In this document: positions 16,288 to 24,427 of the stretch, in pieces | How the letters are laid out: the number at the start of each line of letters is the position of its first letter | Numbering within the stretch: position 1 is the first letter of the stretch | From: an uncultured Clostridia bacterium | GTDB lineage: Bacteria > Bacillota > Clostridia > Oscillospirales > Acutalibacteraceae | Direction of reading: 5' to 3' | Assembly: GCA_947584595.1 (NCBI GenBank) | Contig: CANPWP010000002.1 | Location: 62,001 to 126,000, forward strand | DNA: 64,000 nt | The notes under the pieces: generated by a model | Databases searched by the model: none | Seen by the model: only the letters and a program-made list of their open reading frames with translations | What the model was told of the DNA's origin: nothing | Made by a program: the position numbers and the translations under genes

Positions 16288-16731
16288 TTAAGTGTCATCG
16301 TATGCATTTGTGGGAGCGTAAAAACAATGGTCTCCTATCCTGTTATATATAATTCCTATCTTTGTGGGAAAGTAATTTGGACATGTATCGGAGTATGGGT
16401 TAAAGAAAAATATTGAATTGCCCACTGAGCTTGCAGTATTTCCTGCCAATGCCCAATCTGCTATCTCATAATGAATTTCCTCGGGAGTGATGTTATAAAC
16501 ATTTTGCGGGTTGTATACGCCGCCAACAGATGTTTTTAAGCATGTAAACTGACCCGGCTGCTCAATTATCGCTCTGAAGTCTCCGCCGTTGCTTACTCGA
16601 GCAAACTCTCCTGTTTCTATTTGGGCTCTGTTTACAATTACTGACGCAACAGCCTGCATTCCGTTGTATCCTTCTCCACCGGCTTCACATTTAATTAATC
16701 TTGCAAATAACTCTCTTGTATCTAACGCCAT
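16288..16731 (-). CDS. cwlJ: Spore cortex-lytic cell wall hydrolase, CwlJ-like
   Basis: Hydrolase_2 (SleB/CwlJ) family enzyme that degrades cortex peptidoglycan during germination. KCEAGGEGYNGMQAVASVIV contains the catalytic Glu (E16); IFFFNPYSDTCPNYF and IGDHCFY near the end are the other family blocks. The 147-residue protein has no signal peptide or peptidoglycan-binding domain, matching CwlJ (about 140) and not SleB. The next gene downstream is gerQ-like, 32 bases away, supporting the identification. Confidence 0.88.
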   Translation of the reverse strand: MALDTRELFARLIKCEAGGEGYNGMQAVASVIVNRAQIETGEFARVSNGGDFRAIIEQPGQFTCLKTSVGGVYNPQNVYNITPEEIHYEIADWALAGNTASSVGNSIFFFNPYSDTCPNYFPTKIGIIYNRIGDHCFYAPTNAYDDT

Positions 16732-16796
16732 TTAATCACCTGCTTTGTATATACAGTACATTTTATGTTTTTAGGTTTTTTATGTTACATTAAAAC

Positions 16797-16825
16797 TTGA
16801 CATTTCTCTAATTAAAAAGTAAAAT
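16797..16825 (+). promoter_or_regulatory. Promoter of tRNA-Ser
   Basis: Perfect TTGACA at 16797-16802, 17-base spacer, TAAAAT at 16820-16825, 14 bases before the mature tRNA 5' end. Confidence 0.8.
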
Positions 16826-16839
16826 TATAAAGCATACTA

Positions 16840-16931
16840 GGAGATGTACCCAAGCGGCTGAAGGGTCTGGCTTCGAACACCAGTAGGTCGGTAGCGCCGA
16901 CGCGAGGGTTCAAATCCCTCCATCTCCGCCA
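16840..16931 (+). tRNA. tRNA-Ser (anticodon CGA), CCA encoded
   Basis: Type II tRNA with a long variable arm. The acceptor GGAGATG pairs with CATCTCC (16921-16927), then discriminator G and encoded CCA (16929-16931). The D-arm CCC/GGG, variable-arm stem GTCGG/CCGAC and T-arm GAGGG-TTCAAAT-CCCTC all form. The anticodon loop reads TTCGAAC, giving CGA for UCG codons. The last anticodon-stem pair (31-39) is C opposite A, and loop positions 32 and 38 are T and C rather than the usual C/T and A; these are unusual but the fold is otherwise intact. Confidence 0.93.
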
Positions 16932-16939
16932 TAAGAATA

Positions 16940-16982
16940 AACCGCAAGTTGATACAATGTGTATTAATCTTGCGGTTTTGTT
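16940..16982 (+). terminator. Terminator after tRNA-Ser
   Basis: Nine-base stem AACCGCAAG/CTTGCGGTT with a 20-base loop, followed by TTGTTAATT. Confidence 0.75.
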
Positions 16983-17117
16983 AATTTTATGATATACTAA
17001 AATTAGATTTCAAAGGGTATGTTAATGCCTTTTTAAATTTAAAATATTAAAATTTTTCTAATATTATGCAATAAAATTGTATTCTTCTGCATTTACTTAA
17101 TGAAAGGAGCAGTGAAT

Positions 17118-17660
17118 ATGTCGAATGTTAATAATATTAATTTAGTAGCGCTTGACGAACATATAACAAAAATTGCAAACGGCGACAAGAGCGCTCTCGC
17201 CGCTTTGTACAACTGTGTGAGCGCTTCGGTATATTCATACGCTCTTTCTGTTTTAAAGAACCGCTCGGATGCGGAAGATGTGTTACAGGATACTTTGCTT
17301 GAAGTGTGGAATTCAGCGCCGAAATATCAGCAAATGGGAAAACCTATGGCGTGGATTATAACGATAACGCGCAATTTTTGTCTTATGAATCTACGCAAAA
17401 AAAGCAGATTTTCCGACGAACCCCTTGAAACATCGGTTTATATGCCTGAAAACGAAGGTCTCACAAGCGATGATAAAATTGTGATACAAAGCTGTATTCA
17501 AACTCTCGGCAATGATGAACGGGAAATCGTTATTCTGCACGCAGTATCGGGACTTAAACATCGTGAGATTGCAGAAATACTCAAATTGCCGTTGTCCACG
17601 GTTCTATCGAAATATAACAGGTCAATAAAAAAATTGCGAAAAACACTAAGCAGCGATTAA
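17118..17660 (+). CDS. ECF-type RNA polymerase sigma factor
   Basis: Two-domain extracytoplasmic-function sigma factor, 180 residues. Region 2: ALYNCVSASVYSYALSVLKN, SDAEDVLQDTLLEVW, then PMAWIITITRNFCLMNLRKK. Region 4: LGNDEREIVILHAVSGLKHR and EIAEILKLPLSTVLSKYNRS (helix-turn-helix). An ATG at 17100 exists, but it overlaps the AAAGGAG that serves the ATG at 17118. The next gene, 15 bases on, is a membrane RsgI-like protein that should hold it at the membrane. Visibly higher G+C and more C/G-ending codons than the flanks suggest possible lateral origin. No self-promoter motif was recognised. Confidence 0.9.
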   Translation: MSNVNNINLVALDEHITKIANGDKSALAALYNCVSASVYSYALSVLKNRSDAEDVLQDTLLEVWNSAPKYQQMGKPMAWIITITRNFCLMNLRKKSRFSDEPLETSVYMPENEGLTSDDKIVIQSCIQTLGNDEREIVILHAVSGLKHREIAEILKLPLSTVLSKYNRSIKKLRKTLSSD

Positions 17661-17675
17661 GGAATGGAGGATACC

Positions 17676-19394
17676 ATGGCAAATAAAGACATAGAGCGCA
17701 AAATAAAAAACGCTTTTTCAAAAACCGTACCTGATGTTTTGGACTCCGTTTTGCAGCAGTGTTCAGAGCAGAAAGGAACCGTGATAGAAATGACAGAAAA
17801 TAAAAAGAAAAAAACTTTAGTTTATAAAATAGCAGCCATTGCGGCAGCGTTCGTGGTTCTTTTGGGAGGCACCGCCGCAGCACTGAATATAATTGGAAAC
17901 AACAGTGTTGAAACAACTGTATTCTTAGATGTAAACCCAAGTGTTGAAATACTTCTCAACCGTGACGAAAGAGTTCTCGAAGTAAACGCACTTAATTCCG
18001 ACGGAGAAATAATTATCGGAGATATGGATTTTCAAGGCGCAGATCTTGAAGTTTCAGTTAATGCACTTATAGGTTCAATGCTAAAAAACGGATATTTAAG
18101 CGAAATCGCAAACTCTATTCTCGTATCCGTTGATAATGGCGACCCTCAAAAAGCATCCGAACTTCAACAGAGACTTGTTGAAGAAATTAACGACATAATC
18201 GGTGGATCGTCCATTGATGGTTCTATTTTAAGTCAAACCATTTCTCATGACAGCAAAATATCGTCACTTGCCGAACAGTACGGTATTTCCTACTCAAAAG
18301 CACAGCTTATTTCGGATATTTTAGAGAAAAATTCACTTCTTACATTTGAGGATCTTGCAGGCACATCTATAAATGAGCTTAACGTACTTCGTCAAAGCGA
18401 CGGAATTAAAAACGACAACTTACAGGTTACTGGAACTCCCAGCACAGAAAGTTATATCGGTGAGCAAAAGGCTTGGACAACTGCTGTTCAACATGCCGCA
18501 GATAACACCGACAACAATGAGATAAAAGATAAAATTTTAAGTCTTATTCCTAATGGAAATGACTTTGATATTTCATCAGTACCCGGTAAAGTTAAACTTG
18601 ACATTGAGGACGGCAAAATGGTATATGAAATTGAGTTCAACGTATCAAAATTTGAGTATGAGTATGAAATTGACGCAATTACCGGTGATATAATCAATTT
18701 CGACAAAGAGGTTGATGACGATTACAAATCATCTGAAAAAACTTCTTCAAAAACTACTTCTGATACAAATTCTAAAACTTCATCTAAGACTTCTTCAAAT
18801 ACCTCATCTAAAACTTCCTCTACATCAAATACATCTAAAAATACAACCACAACTAACTCCAAAACTACCTCTTATATTGGAGAACAGAAAGCAAAGGAAA
18901 TTGCACTTAATCATGCAGGAGTTTCAGAAAGCAGTACAAGAGAACTTGAAGTAGATTTAGACCGAGAAAACGGAACCGTTATATATGAAATCAGCTTTGA
19001 CGCTAACGACTATGAGTACGACTACGAAATTAATGCAGTAACCGGAAAAGTAGAGCGTTCGGATAAAGAGGCTGACGATGATTACCGCACTGTTTCATCA
19101 TCCTCCAAAACCGCTTCTAAAATCACCTCATCAAAAACTCCATCATCAAAGACCTCTTCTTTGGCTTCTTCCAAAACATCAACATCATACATTGGCGAGC
19201 AAAAAGCGAAGGAAATTGCACTTAACCACGCAGGAGTTTCTGAAAACGATGCAAGAGAACTTGAAGCAGAACTTGACCGAGAAAACGGAACCGTTATATA
19301 TGAAATCAGCTTTGATTCAAACGGCTATGAGTACGACTACGAGATCAATGCATTAACAGGAGAAATTATTCATTCCGACAAAGAGCGTGACTAA
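17676..19394 (+). CDS. Membrane anti-sigma factor, RsgI-like, with three PepSY domains
   Basis: A 572-residue protein. A short cytoplasmic N-terminus (about 1-47, DIERKIKNAFSKTVPDVLDS) probably binds the sigma factor; one membrane helix follows at about 48-71. Then comes an extracytoplasmic RsgI-like middle domain starting VFLDVNPSVEILLNRDERV (about 81-240). Three PepSY-like units begin SYIGEQKA (about 252, 400 and 505), separated by Ser/Thr/Lys-rich linkers of roughly 45 and 30 residues that look wall-spanning. Units 2 and 3 are nearly identical in protein and DNA. ATG at 17676 is chosen over 17664 because GGAGG lies between them. The ligand is unknown; PepSY modules and linkers suggest envelope or wall sensing. 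Confidence 0.85.
   Translation: MANKDIERKIKNAFSKTVPDVLDSVLQQCSEQKGTVIEMTENKKKKTLVYKIAAIAAAFVVLLGGTAAALNIIGNNSVETTVFLDVNPSVEILLNRDERVLEVNALNSDGEIIIGDMDFQGADLEVSVNALIGSMLKNGYLSEIANSILVSVDNGDPQKASELQQRLVEEINDIIGGSSIDGSILSQTISHDSKISSLAEQYGISYSKAQLISDILEKNSLLTFEDLAGTSINELNVLRQSDGIKNDNLQVTGTPSTESYIGEQKAWTTAVQHAADNTDNNEIKDKILSLIPNGNDFDISSVPGKVKLDIEDGKMVYEIEFNVSKFEYEYEIDAITGDIINFDKEVDDDYKSSEKTSSKTTSDTNSKTSSKTSSNTSSKTSSTSNTSKNTTTTNSKTTSYIGEQKAKEIALNHAGVSESSTRELEVDLDRENGTVIYEISFDANDYEYDYEINAVTGKVERSDKEADDDYRTVSSSSKTASKITSSKTPSSKTSSLASSKTSTSYIGEQKAKEIALNHAGVSENDARELEAELDRENGTVIYEISFDSNGYEYDYEINALTGEIIHSDKERD
18870..19079 (+). repeat. Tandem PepSY coding repeat, copy A
   Basis: Encodes the second PepSY unit. 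It is close to the copy starting 315 bases downstream, with long identical runs such as the stretches encoding GEQKAKEIALNHAGVSE and DRENGTVIYEISFD. This indicates recent in-gene duplication. Confidence 0.8.
19185..19394 (+). repeat. Tandem PepSY coding repeat, copy B
   Basis: Third PepSY unit, near-duplicate of 18870-19079. The first unit (from about 18450) is clearly more diverged, so the last duplication involved units 2 and 3 together with a linker. Confidence 0.8.
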
Positions 19395-19451
19395 TTGTTA
19401 TAAAATTCCATAAAATTTCTTTAATAAAAAGTATATACTAATTTTTCTTAT

Positions 19452-19486
19452 AAGGTCATTGTCCTGAAGGGCAATGACCTTTTTTG
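19452..19486 (+). terminator. Terminator after the anti-sigma gene
   Basis: Ten-base stem AAGGTCATTG/CAATGACCTT with a 10-base loop, continuing into a run of T. Confidence 0.9.
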
Positions 19487-19590
19487 TATTATAAGTTTTT
19501 TAAATGCAGTTATTTTCACATAATATTTATGAATATAAATTAATGAATTTAAGTATATTATTAATGTAAATTATTTATGGAGGATTTGCA

Positions 19591-20565
19591 ATGTGTACTG
19601 CAGTCAGTTATAAAACAAATGACCATTATTTTGGACGTACTTTAGATATATATACTTCTTATGATGAAACCTTAACTATTACTCCTCGTAATTATCCATT
19701 TAAATTTAAAATGGTGAGAGAACTTAAATGTCACTATGCAATAATCGGTATGGCGACTGTAATTAACGACTATCCTCTTTATTTTGATGCAACTAATGAA
19801 AAAGGATTAAGTATGGCGGGACTTAATTTTCCTGATAATGCAAGCTATAAACAGATGAAACACGGCGCTAACAATGTAACACCATTTGAATTTATTCCAT
19901 ATATATTATGTCAATGTGCAAATATTTCAGAAGTTAAGTTTTTACTTAATAAATTAAACTTAATAAACGTAAGCTTTAGTCCTAAGTTTCCCTTAACACC
20001 GCTTCATTGGCTTATTGCTGATCGCAATCAGTCAATTACCGTTGAATGTGTAAAAGAGGGTTTAAAAGTATATGATAATCCAATCGGAGTATTAACAAAT
20101 AATCCTCCCTTTGATATGCAGATGTTTAACCTTAATATGTATATGGGATTATCCCCAAACGCTCCTGAAAACAGATTTTCAAATAAAATAAATCTTGAAC
20201 CTTTCAGCTTTGGTATGGGCGGTTTAGGTCTTCCGGGAGATCTTTCATCTCCCTCACGATTTGTAAGAGCGTCGTTTGTAAAGTTGAACTCACTTTGCGG
20301 TTCATCGGAATCTGAAAGCGTAAGTCAGTTTTTTCATATATTAGGTTCTGTATGCCAACAAAAAGGCTGTGTAGTTGTTGAAAAAGACCACTATGAACAC
20401 ACAGTCTGCACTACCTGCTGTAATACTGATAAGGGAATTTTTTATTACACCACCTACGAAAACAATCAAATATCCGCAGTTAATATGCATCACGAAAACT
20501 TAGAAAGCATTAATTTAATAACCTTTCCCTTGATAAAAGGTCAGCAGATTAAAATGCAGAATTAA
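19591..20565 (+). CDS. Choloylglycine hydrolase (bile salt hydrolase-type Ntn hydrolase)
   Basis: Cleaves the amide of conjugated bile salts, or related acylated amines. Cys2 becomes the N-terminal nucleophile after Met removal. Family residues seen: R16 and D19 in FGRTLD, N79 in GLNFP, N170 in GVLTNNPPF, R223 in SPSRFVR. The stretch LPGDLSSPSRF and the C-terminal YYTTYENNQISAVNM closely resemble clostridial bile salt hydrolases rather than penicillin V acylases. Length 324 is normal. No signal peptide, so it is cytoplasmic. ATG follows GGAGG. It is a stand-alone gene, with terminators on both sides. Substrate preference is inferred. Confidence 0.9.
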   Translation: MCTAVSYKTNDHYFGRTLDIYTSYDETLTITPRNYPFKFKMVRELKCHYAIIGMATVINDYPLYFDATNEKGLSMAGLNFPDNASYKQMKHGANNVTPFEFIPYILCQCANISEVKFLLNKLNLINVSFSPKFPLTPLHWLIADRNQSITVECVKEGLKVYDNPIGVLTNNPPFDMQMFNLNMYMGLSPNAPENRFSNKINLEPFSFGMGGLGLPGDLSSPSRFVRASFVKLNSLCGSSESESVSQFFHILGSVCQQKGCVVVEKDHYEHTVCTTCCNTDKGIFYYTTYENNQISAVNMHHENLESINLITFPLIKGQQIKMQN

Positions 20566-20570
20566 ACAAA

Positions 20571-20595
20571 AGCACTTTACAAAATGTAAAGTGCT
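20571..20595. terminator. Terminator between the bile salt hydrolase and rlu genes
   Basis: Ten-base perfect stem AGCACTTTAC/GTAAAGTGCT with a 5-base loop. It serves the convergent genes, though T-runs are modest. Confidence 0.65.
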
Positions 20596-20600
20596 GACTT

Positions 20601-21476
20601 CTATAGATTCCGTATATTTAAAATATCATAAAACTCTTCGGGGATTTTTGAAACTACTTCTATTTTTTGATTCGTCAATGGATGAATAAAACTTATTTTT
20701 CCGCAATGCAATGCCTGACGATTAATAAATTTCAAACTTCCGCCGTACATATCATCACCGGCAAGAGGATGTAAAACACTTGATAAATGACATCTTATCT
20801 GATGTGTTCTTCCTGTTTCAAGTTTGATTTCAAGAAGAGTATGATCATTACCGTGCTTTAAGGGCTTATAGTGAGTTACACAAGGTTTTCCGTCAGGAGA
20901 TACACAACGCTCAATAGTATGTCCCTCTTTTACCTTTATCGGAGCATTTACAGTTCCCGATTTTGAAATAATGCCTGAACAAACTGCATAATATATTTTA
21001 TTTAAAGTTTTTGAAAGTTTTGTTGCGGAGTATGAGTTTTTTGCAATCATTACTATCCCTGATGTATCTTTATCAAGGCGATTTATTGCACGAAAGGTAT
21101 AGTCCTCTCCCCTTTTATATGAATAATATTTTACGATATTTGCAAGAGTATCTTCCTGATGAATTTTTGTAGGATGTACAGGCATATTGCCGGGTTTATT
21201 TACAGCCAAAATACAGTCATCTTCAAAAAGAATTTCAAGTTTTCCCTGTACGGGCTTAATTTCGTTTTTATCCTTCGGCAGATTTAAAACTATTTTATCT
21301 CCTGCTTGAAGAATATCAATAGTTCTTAAAAGTTTTCCGTTACGCAAAATACCGTTTTTTTCCCGTTTAAGGCGTGTTATCATTCTTGATGATACATTAC
21401 ATTCTCTTTTTAAAAATGTTCCTGCCAAAATACCGTTAGATTTTTCAGAAACAAAAAAGGTCAGCTTATTTTCCAT
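20601..21476 (-). CDS. RluA-family 23S/tRNA pseudouridine synthase
   Basis: Isomerises specific uridines in RNA. The catalytic aspartate sits in the family motif RLDKDTSGIVMIAK; GRTHQIRCHLS and HPLAGDDMYGG are further RluA blocks. An N-terminal S4-like segment (about 15-65) precedes it. ATG at 21476 is preferred over TTG at 21494; GGTGG lies 9 bases upstream. The 5' end overlaps the DUF1294 gene by 11 bases, implying translational coupling. Which uridine it modifies is not deducible. Confidence 0.9.
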   Translation of the reverse strand: MENKLTFFVSEKSNGILAGTFLKRECNVSSRMITRLKREKNGILRNGKLLRTIDILQAGDKIVLNLPKDKNEIKPVQGKLEILFEDDCILAVNKPGNMPVHPTKIHQEDTLANIVKYYSYKRGEDYTFRAINRLDKDTSGIVMIAKNSYSATKLSKTLNKIYYAVCSGIISKSGTVNAPIKVKEGHTIERCVSPDGKPCVTHYKPLKHGNDHTLLEIKLETGRTHQIRCHLSSVLHPLAGDDMYGGSLKFINRQALHCGKISFIHPLTNQKIEVVSKIPEEFYDILNIRNL

Positions 21477-21750
21477 AAAAATACACCACCGCAATTATAG
21501 CTGTCAGTTCTGCAAAGAAAATAAGCGGAATGCCCAGCATAAATTTAAGATGTTTTGTTTTATGGCGGATTATTTGCATTGTAATATACATTGCAGGACT
21601 TCCGCCTAAGGCTGAAACTATAAGAAGTGTACTCTCCTTTACTCGCCATTTATGCTTTTGTGCTGAATGTTTATCATAAACAGTAAGAATTACAGCTATG
21701 AGATTTATAACAAGTAAATATATGATTAAAAGATAAAATAGGATGTTCAA
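21466..21750 (-). CDS. DUF1294 family small membrane protein
   Basis: About 94 residues with membrane segments at the N-terminus (ILFYLLIIYLLVINLIAVIL), possibly one around STLLIVSALGGSPAMYITM, and one at the C-terminus. The DUF1294 hallmarks are the DKHSAQKHKWRV stretch after the first helix, GGSPA, and RHKTKHLKF. Function unknown. The longest frame starts at 21801, but a strong AGGAGGT (21757-21763 complement) sits 6 bases before TTG at 21750, so TTG is taken as start. Its ribosome binding site abuts that of the divergent gene at 21776. Confidence 0.8.
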   Translation of the reverse strand: MNILFYLLIIYLLVINLIAVILTVYDKHSAQKHKWRVKESTLLIVSALGGSPAMYITMQIIRHKTKHLKFMLGIPLIFFAELTAIIAVVYFYGK

Positions 21751-21775
21751 TTTTTGACCTCCTGAAAGGACTATT

Positions 21776-23017
21776 ATGAAAGCTTTAAGATTTTTACCCA
21801 TTACTATTTGTATATTTTTATTTTTATCTGTCTTAGGAATATCTGCCTTTAATCAACCTGAAAACAGCAAGTCTGAAATAAAAAAAGATATTGCAAAAAG
21901 TACAGATGACAGTGCGGCAGTTCCTGTTATAAATCTTGATACAAATAACAATGATGATGAGGAATTAAGAGGCGTGTGGATCACATATATGGATTTAAAT
22001 TTAGATGACGACAAAAGGAGCGAAAAGGATTTTACTGATAAGTTCACTGAAATTGCAGAGACCTGTAAAGACAGCGGGTTTAACACTCTCATTGTTCAGG
22101 TAAGACCATTTTGCGACGCTTTATATAAATCTGAATATTTCCCCTTTTCTCACATAATTTCAGGTGTTCAGGGAGAAATCCCTGACTACGACCCTCTTGA
22201 AATAATGTGTAATATCTGCGAAGAAAAAAATCTTAGAATTCATGCTTGGGTAAATCCCTACAGAGTTAAAACCAATGAAACTCCAAAGGACTTAAGTGAC
22301 GATAACCCTTATATAAAAAACAAGGATTTAGCTGTTGAAACTGAAAGTGGAGTTTACTTAAATCCTGCCTTACAGGAAGTAAGGGATTTAATAGTCAATG
22401 GAGTATGTGAAATTGCCGAAAATTATGATGTTGACGGCATTCAATTCGATGATTATTTTTATCCAACCGAAGATGAAAGCTTTGATAAAACTCAATATGA
22501 GGAATACAAAAGTTCTGCCGAAAATCCTATGGATTTAAACGAATGGCGAAAAGCAAATGTAAATATTATGGTAGCACAATGCTATATGGCATTACATAAT
22601 ATAGATAACGACATTGCCTTTGGAATTTCTCCGCAGGGAAATCTCAGTAATAACGAAGGCTTAAGCGCAGACGTCAGAACTTGGTGTAAAGAGGTCGGAT
22701 ATATTGATTACATCTGTCCTCAGGTATATTTCAGTCTTGATAATCCTGCACTTGAATTTGAAAAAGCCATAAATGACTGGCTTGACATAGAATACAGCGG
22801 GTTTTGCGATTTATATATAGGACTTGCAGGATACAAAGCAGGCAGTGATGACAGCGACAGCGGAACATGGAAAGATAAAAACGATATACTTAAAACAGAA
22901 ATTGAGCTTATACGGCAAAACAGTAAAATCCGAGGATTTATGCTGTATGCATATGACAGCCTTATAAACGATCAGTCTAAAGAAGAAATCAAAAATGTTA
23001 TGAGTATATTAAACTAA
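21776..23017 (+). CDS. Secreted GHL10-family (glycosyl hydrolase-like, YngK-type) protein
   Basis: A 413-residue exported protein. Signal peptide or anchor at residues 5-25, a short acidic spacer, then the GHL10 domain (about 60-400): ELRGVWITYMDLNLD, GFNTLIVQVRPFCDALYKS, HAWVNPYRV, VDGIQFDDYFYP, GISPQGN, YIDYICPQVYF. This is a TIM-barrel family related to glycosidases and usually linked to peptidoglycan or surface polysaccharide, but its substrate is not established. ATG follows GAAAGGA. Its 3' end overlaps convergent mtaB by 9 bases. Confidence 0.88.
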   Translation: MKALRFLPITICIFLFLSVLGISAFNQPENSKSEIKKDIAKSTDDSAAVPVINLDTNNNDDEELRGVWITYMDLNLDDDKRSEKDFTDKFTEIAETCKDSGFNTLIVQVRPFCDALYKSEYFPFSHIISGVQGEIPDYDPLEIMCNICEEKNLRIHAWVNPYRVKTNETPKDLSDDNPYIKNKDLAVETESGVYLNPALQEVRDLIVNGVCEIAENYDVDGIQFDDYFYPTEDESFDKTQYEEYKSSAENPMDLNEWRKANVNIMVAQCYMALHNIDNDIAFGISPQGNLSNNEGLSADVRTWCKEVGYIDYICPQVYFSLDNPALEFEKAINDWLDIEYSGFCDLYIGLAGYKAGSDDSDSGTWKDKNDILKTEIELIRQNSKIRGFMLYAYDSLINDQSKEEIKNVMSILN

Positions 23018-24301
23018 TTTGCCAATACAATAATCTTTTTGAACGTCTATGATTTTTACATTCAGCACCTGGCCACAGAGATTATTTTTTGTATAAACAC
23101 GAACAGGAGTATAGTTTTTTGTATAGCCAACACAAAAATCATTATTTTTCATTGTCTCAAAAAGAACCGATTCCATTAAACCTATTTGGGTTTTTAAAAA
23201 TTCTTGTCTTAGTCCATCGGTTAAAGCTATCATCTCTTTTGCTCTATTGCCTTTAATTTTTTCATTTACCTGATTAGGCGCTTTGTCTGCGACCGTTCCC
23301 TTTCTGCGTGAATATGGGAAAACGTGTACTTTTGAAAAAGCTATATGTTTTACAAACTTCAGAGATTTCTTAAATTCTTCTTCAGTTTCGCCTGCAAAAC
23401 CTACCATTACATCAGTTGTAATTGCACAGTTTTTAAAGGTTTTTCTTAAATTTGAAACGATTTTTTCATATATTTTTGTGTCATAATGTCTGTTCATTCT
23501 CCTTAAGGTTTCATCACAGCCGCTTTGAAGCGATAGATGAAACTGAGGGCATAGCTTTTCCTGCTTGGATAAGCGGTTAATTACATCTTCGTCCATTTGT
23601 TCAGGCTCTAATGAACCGAGCCTTACTCTAAGAATTTTTTCATTTTCACAAACTGCTTCCACTGCGTCGCATAAATTTTTTTCTATATCCTGACCGTATG
23701 CAGAAAGATTTATGCCTACAAGTACAATTTCTTTATATCCGTTTTGCGCAAGATTTTCTACTTCCTGCTTTAAATCTTCTATTGTTTTTGAGCGCACTCT
23801 TCCCCTTGCATAAGGAATTATACAATATGAACAAAACCTGTTACAGCCGTCTTCAATTTTTACAAATGCTCTTGTATGCTCTCCAAAATCCGTGACAGAA
23901 AGCTTTTCATATTCAGGATTTTTTTGCTGATTTTCTTTAATTATTACAAGCTGATGCGGAAAGTTAAAATACTTTTCAAGTGCAGGAATTAAATCGTTTC
24001 TTGCATAATTTCCAAGTACAATATCGCAATCCTTAAATGTGTCAAAATCTTCGGGAAATGCTTGTGGCATACAGCCGGTCAAAACTATGATCCCGTCCGG
24101 ATTGTTCCTGCGTGTTTTATGAATGATTTTTCTGTTTTTTGCATCGCTTACAGATGTAACGGTACAGGTGTTGATTATTGTTATATCTGCTTTTTCTCTA
24201 TTCTCAGAAATTGTAAAACCTTTTTTTAAAAGCGTTTCTTTCATTGCCTGAGATTCATATTGATTGACTTTACAACCAAGTGTAATTATATTAAAATTCA
24301 T
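23009..24301 (-). CDS. mtaB: tRNA t6A37 methylthiotransferase MtaB
   Basis: Radical SAM enzyme that converts t6A37 to ms2t6A in tRNAs reading ANN codons. Order: MTTase N-terminal domain beginning ITLGCKVNQYESQAM, with a second cluster Cys in INTCTVTS and a third in LTGCMPQ; radical SAM CNRFCSYCIIPYARG; then the TRAM domain (about 370-430). GCKVNQ is characteristic of MtaB as opposed to MiaB or RimO. Of the two in-frame ATGs, the second (24301) lies 7 bases after AGGTGG and is preferred; the other is at 24307. Confidence 0.93.
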   Translation of the reverse strand: MNFNIITLGCKVNQYESQAMKETLLKKGFTISENREKADITIINTCTVTSVSDAKNRKIIHKTRRNNPDGIIVLTGCMPQAFPEDFDTFKDCDIVLGNYARNDLIPALEKYFNFPHQLVIIKENQQKNPEYEKLSVTDFGEHTRAFVKIEDGCNRFCSYCIIPYARGRVRSKTIEDLKQEVENLAQNGYKEIVLVGINLSAYGQDIEKNLCDAVEAVCENEKILRVRLGSLEPEQMDEDVINRLSKQEKLCPQFHLSLQSGCDETLRRMNRHYDTKIYEKIVSNLRKTFKNCAITTDVMVGFAGETEEEFKKSLKFVKHIAFSKVHVFPYSRRKGTVADKAPNQVNEKIKGNRAKEMIALTDGLRQEFLKTQIGLMESVLFETMKNNDFCVGYTKNYTPVRVYTKNNLCGQVLNVKIIDVQKDYCIGKLV

Positions 24302-24427
24302 TAACATTCCACCTAAGCTATGTATATTTTGCTGTTTTTATTTTTTGTTAATTTTTTATTATTGATTATTTTCAAATATAATGATAACATTTATTTATGA
24401 AAAGTCAAAATAAAGGAGAAATTATTG

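Noticed and set aside
17581-17940. 119-codon minus-strand frame
   Set aside because: Antisense to the sigma/anti-sigma junction; Leu/Phe/Cys-rich translation typical of a shadow.
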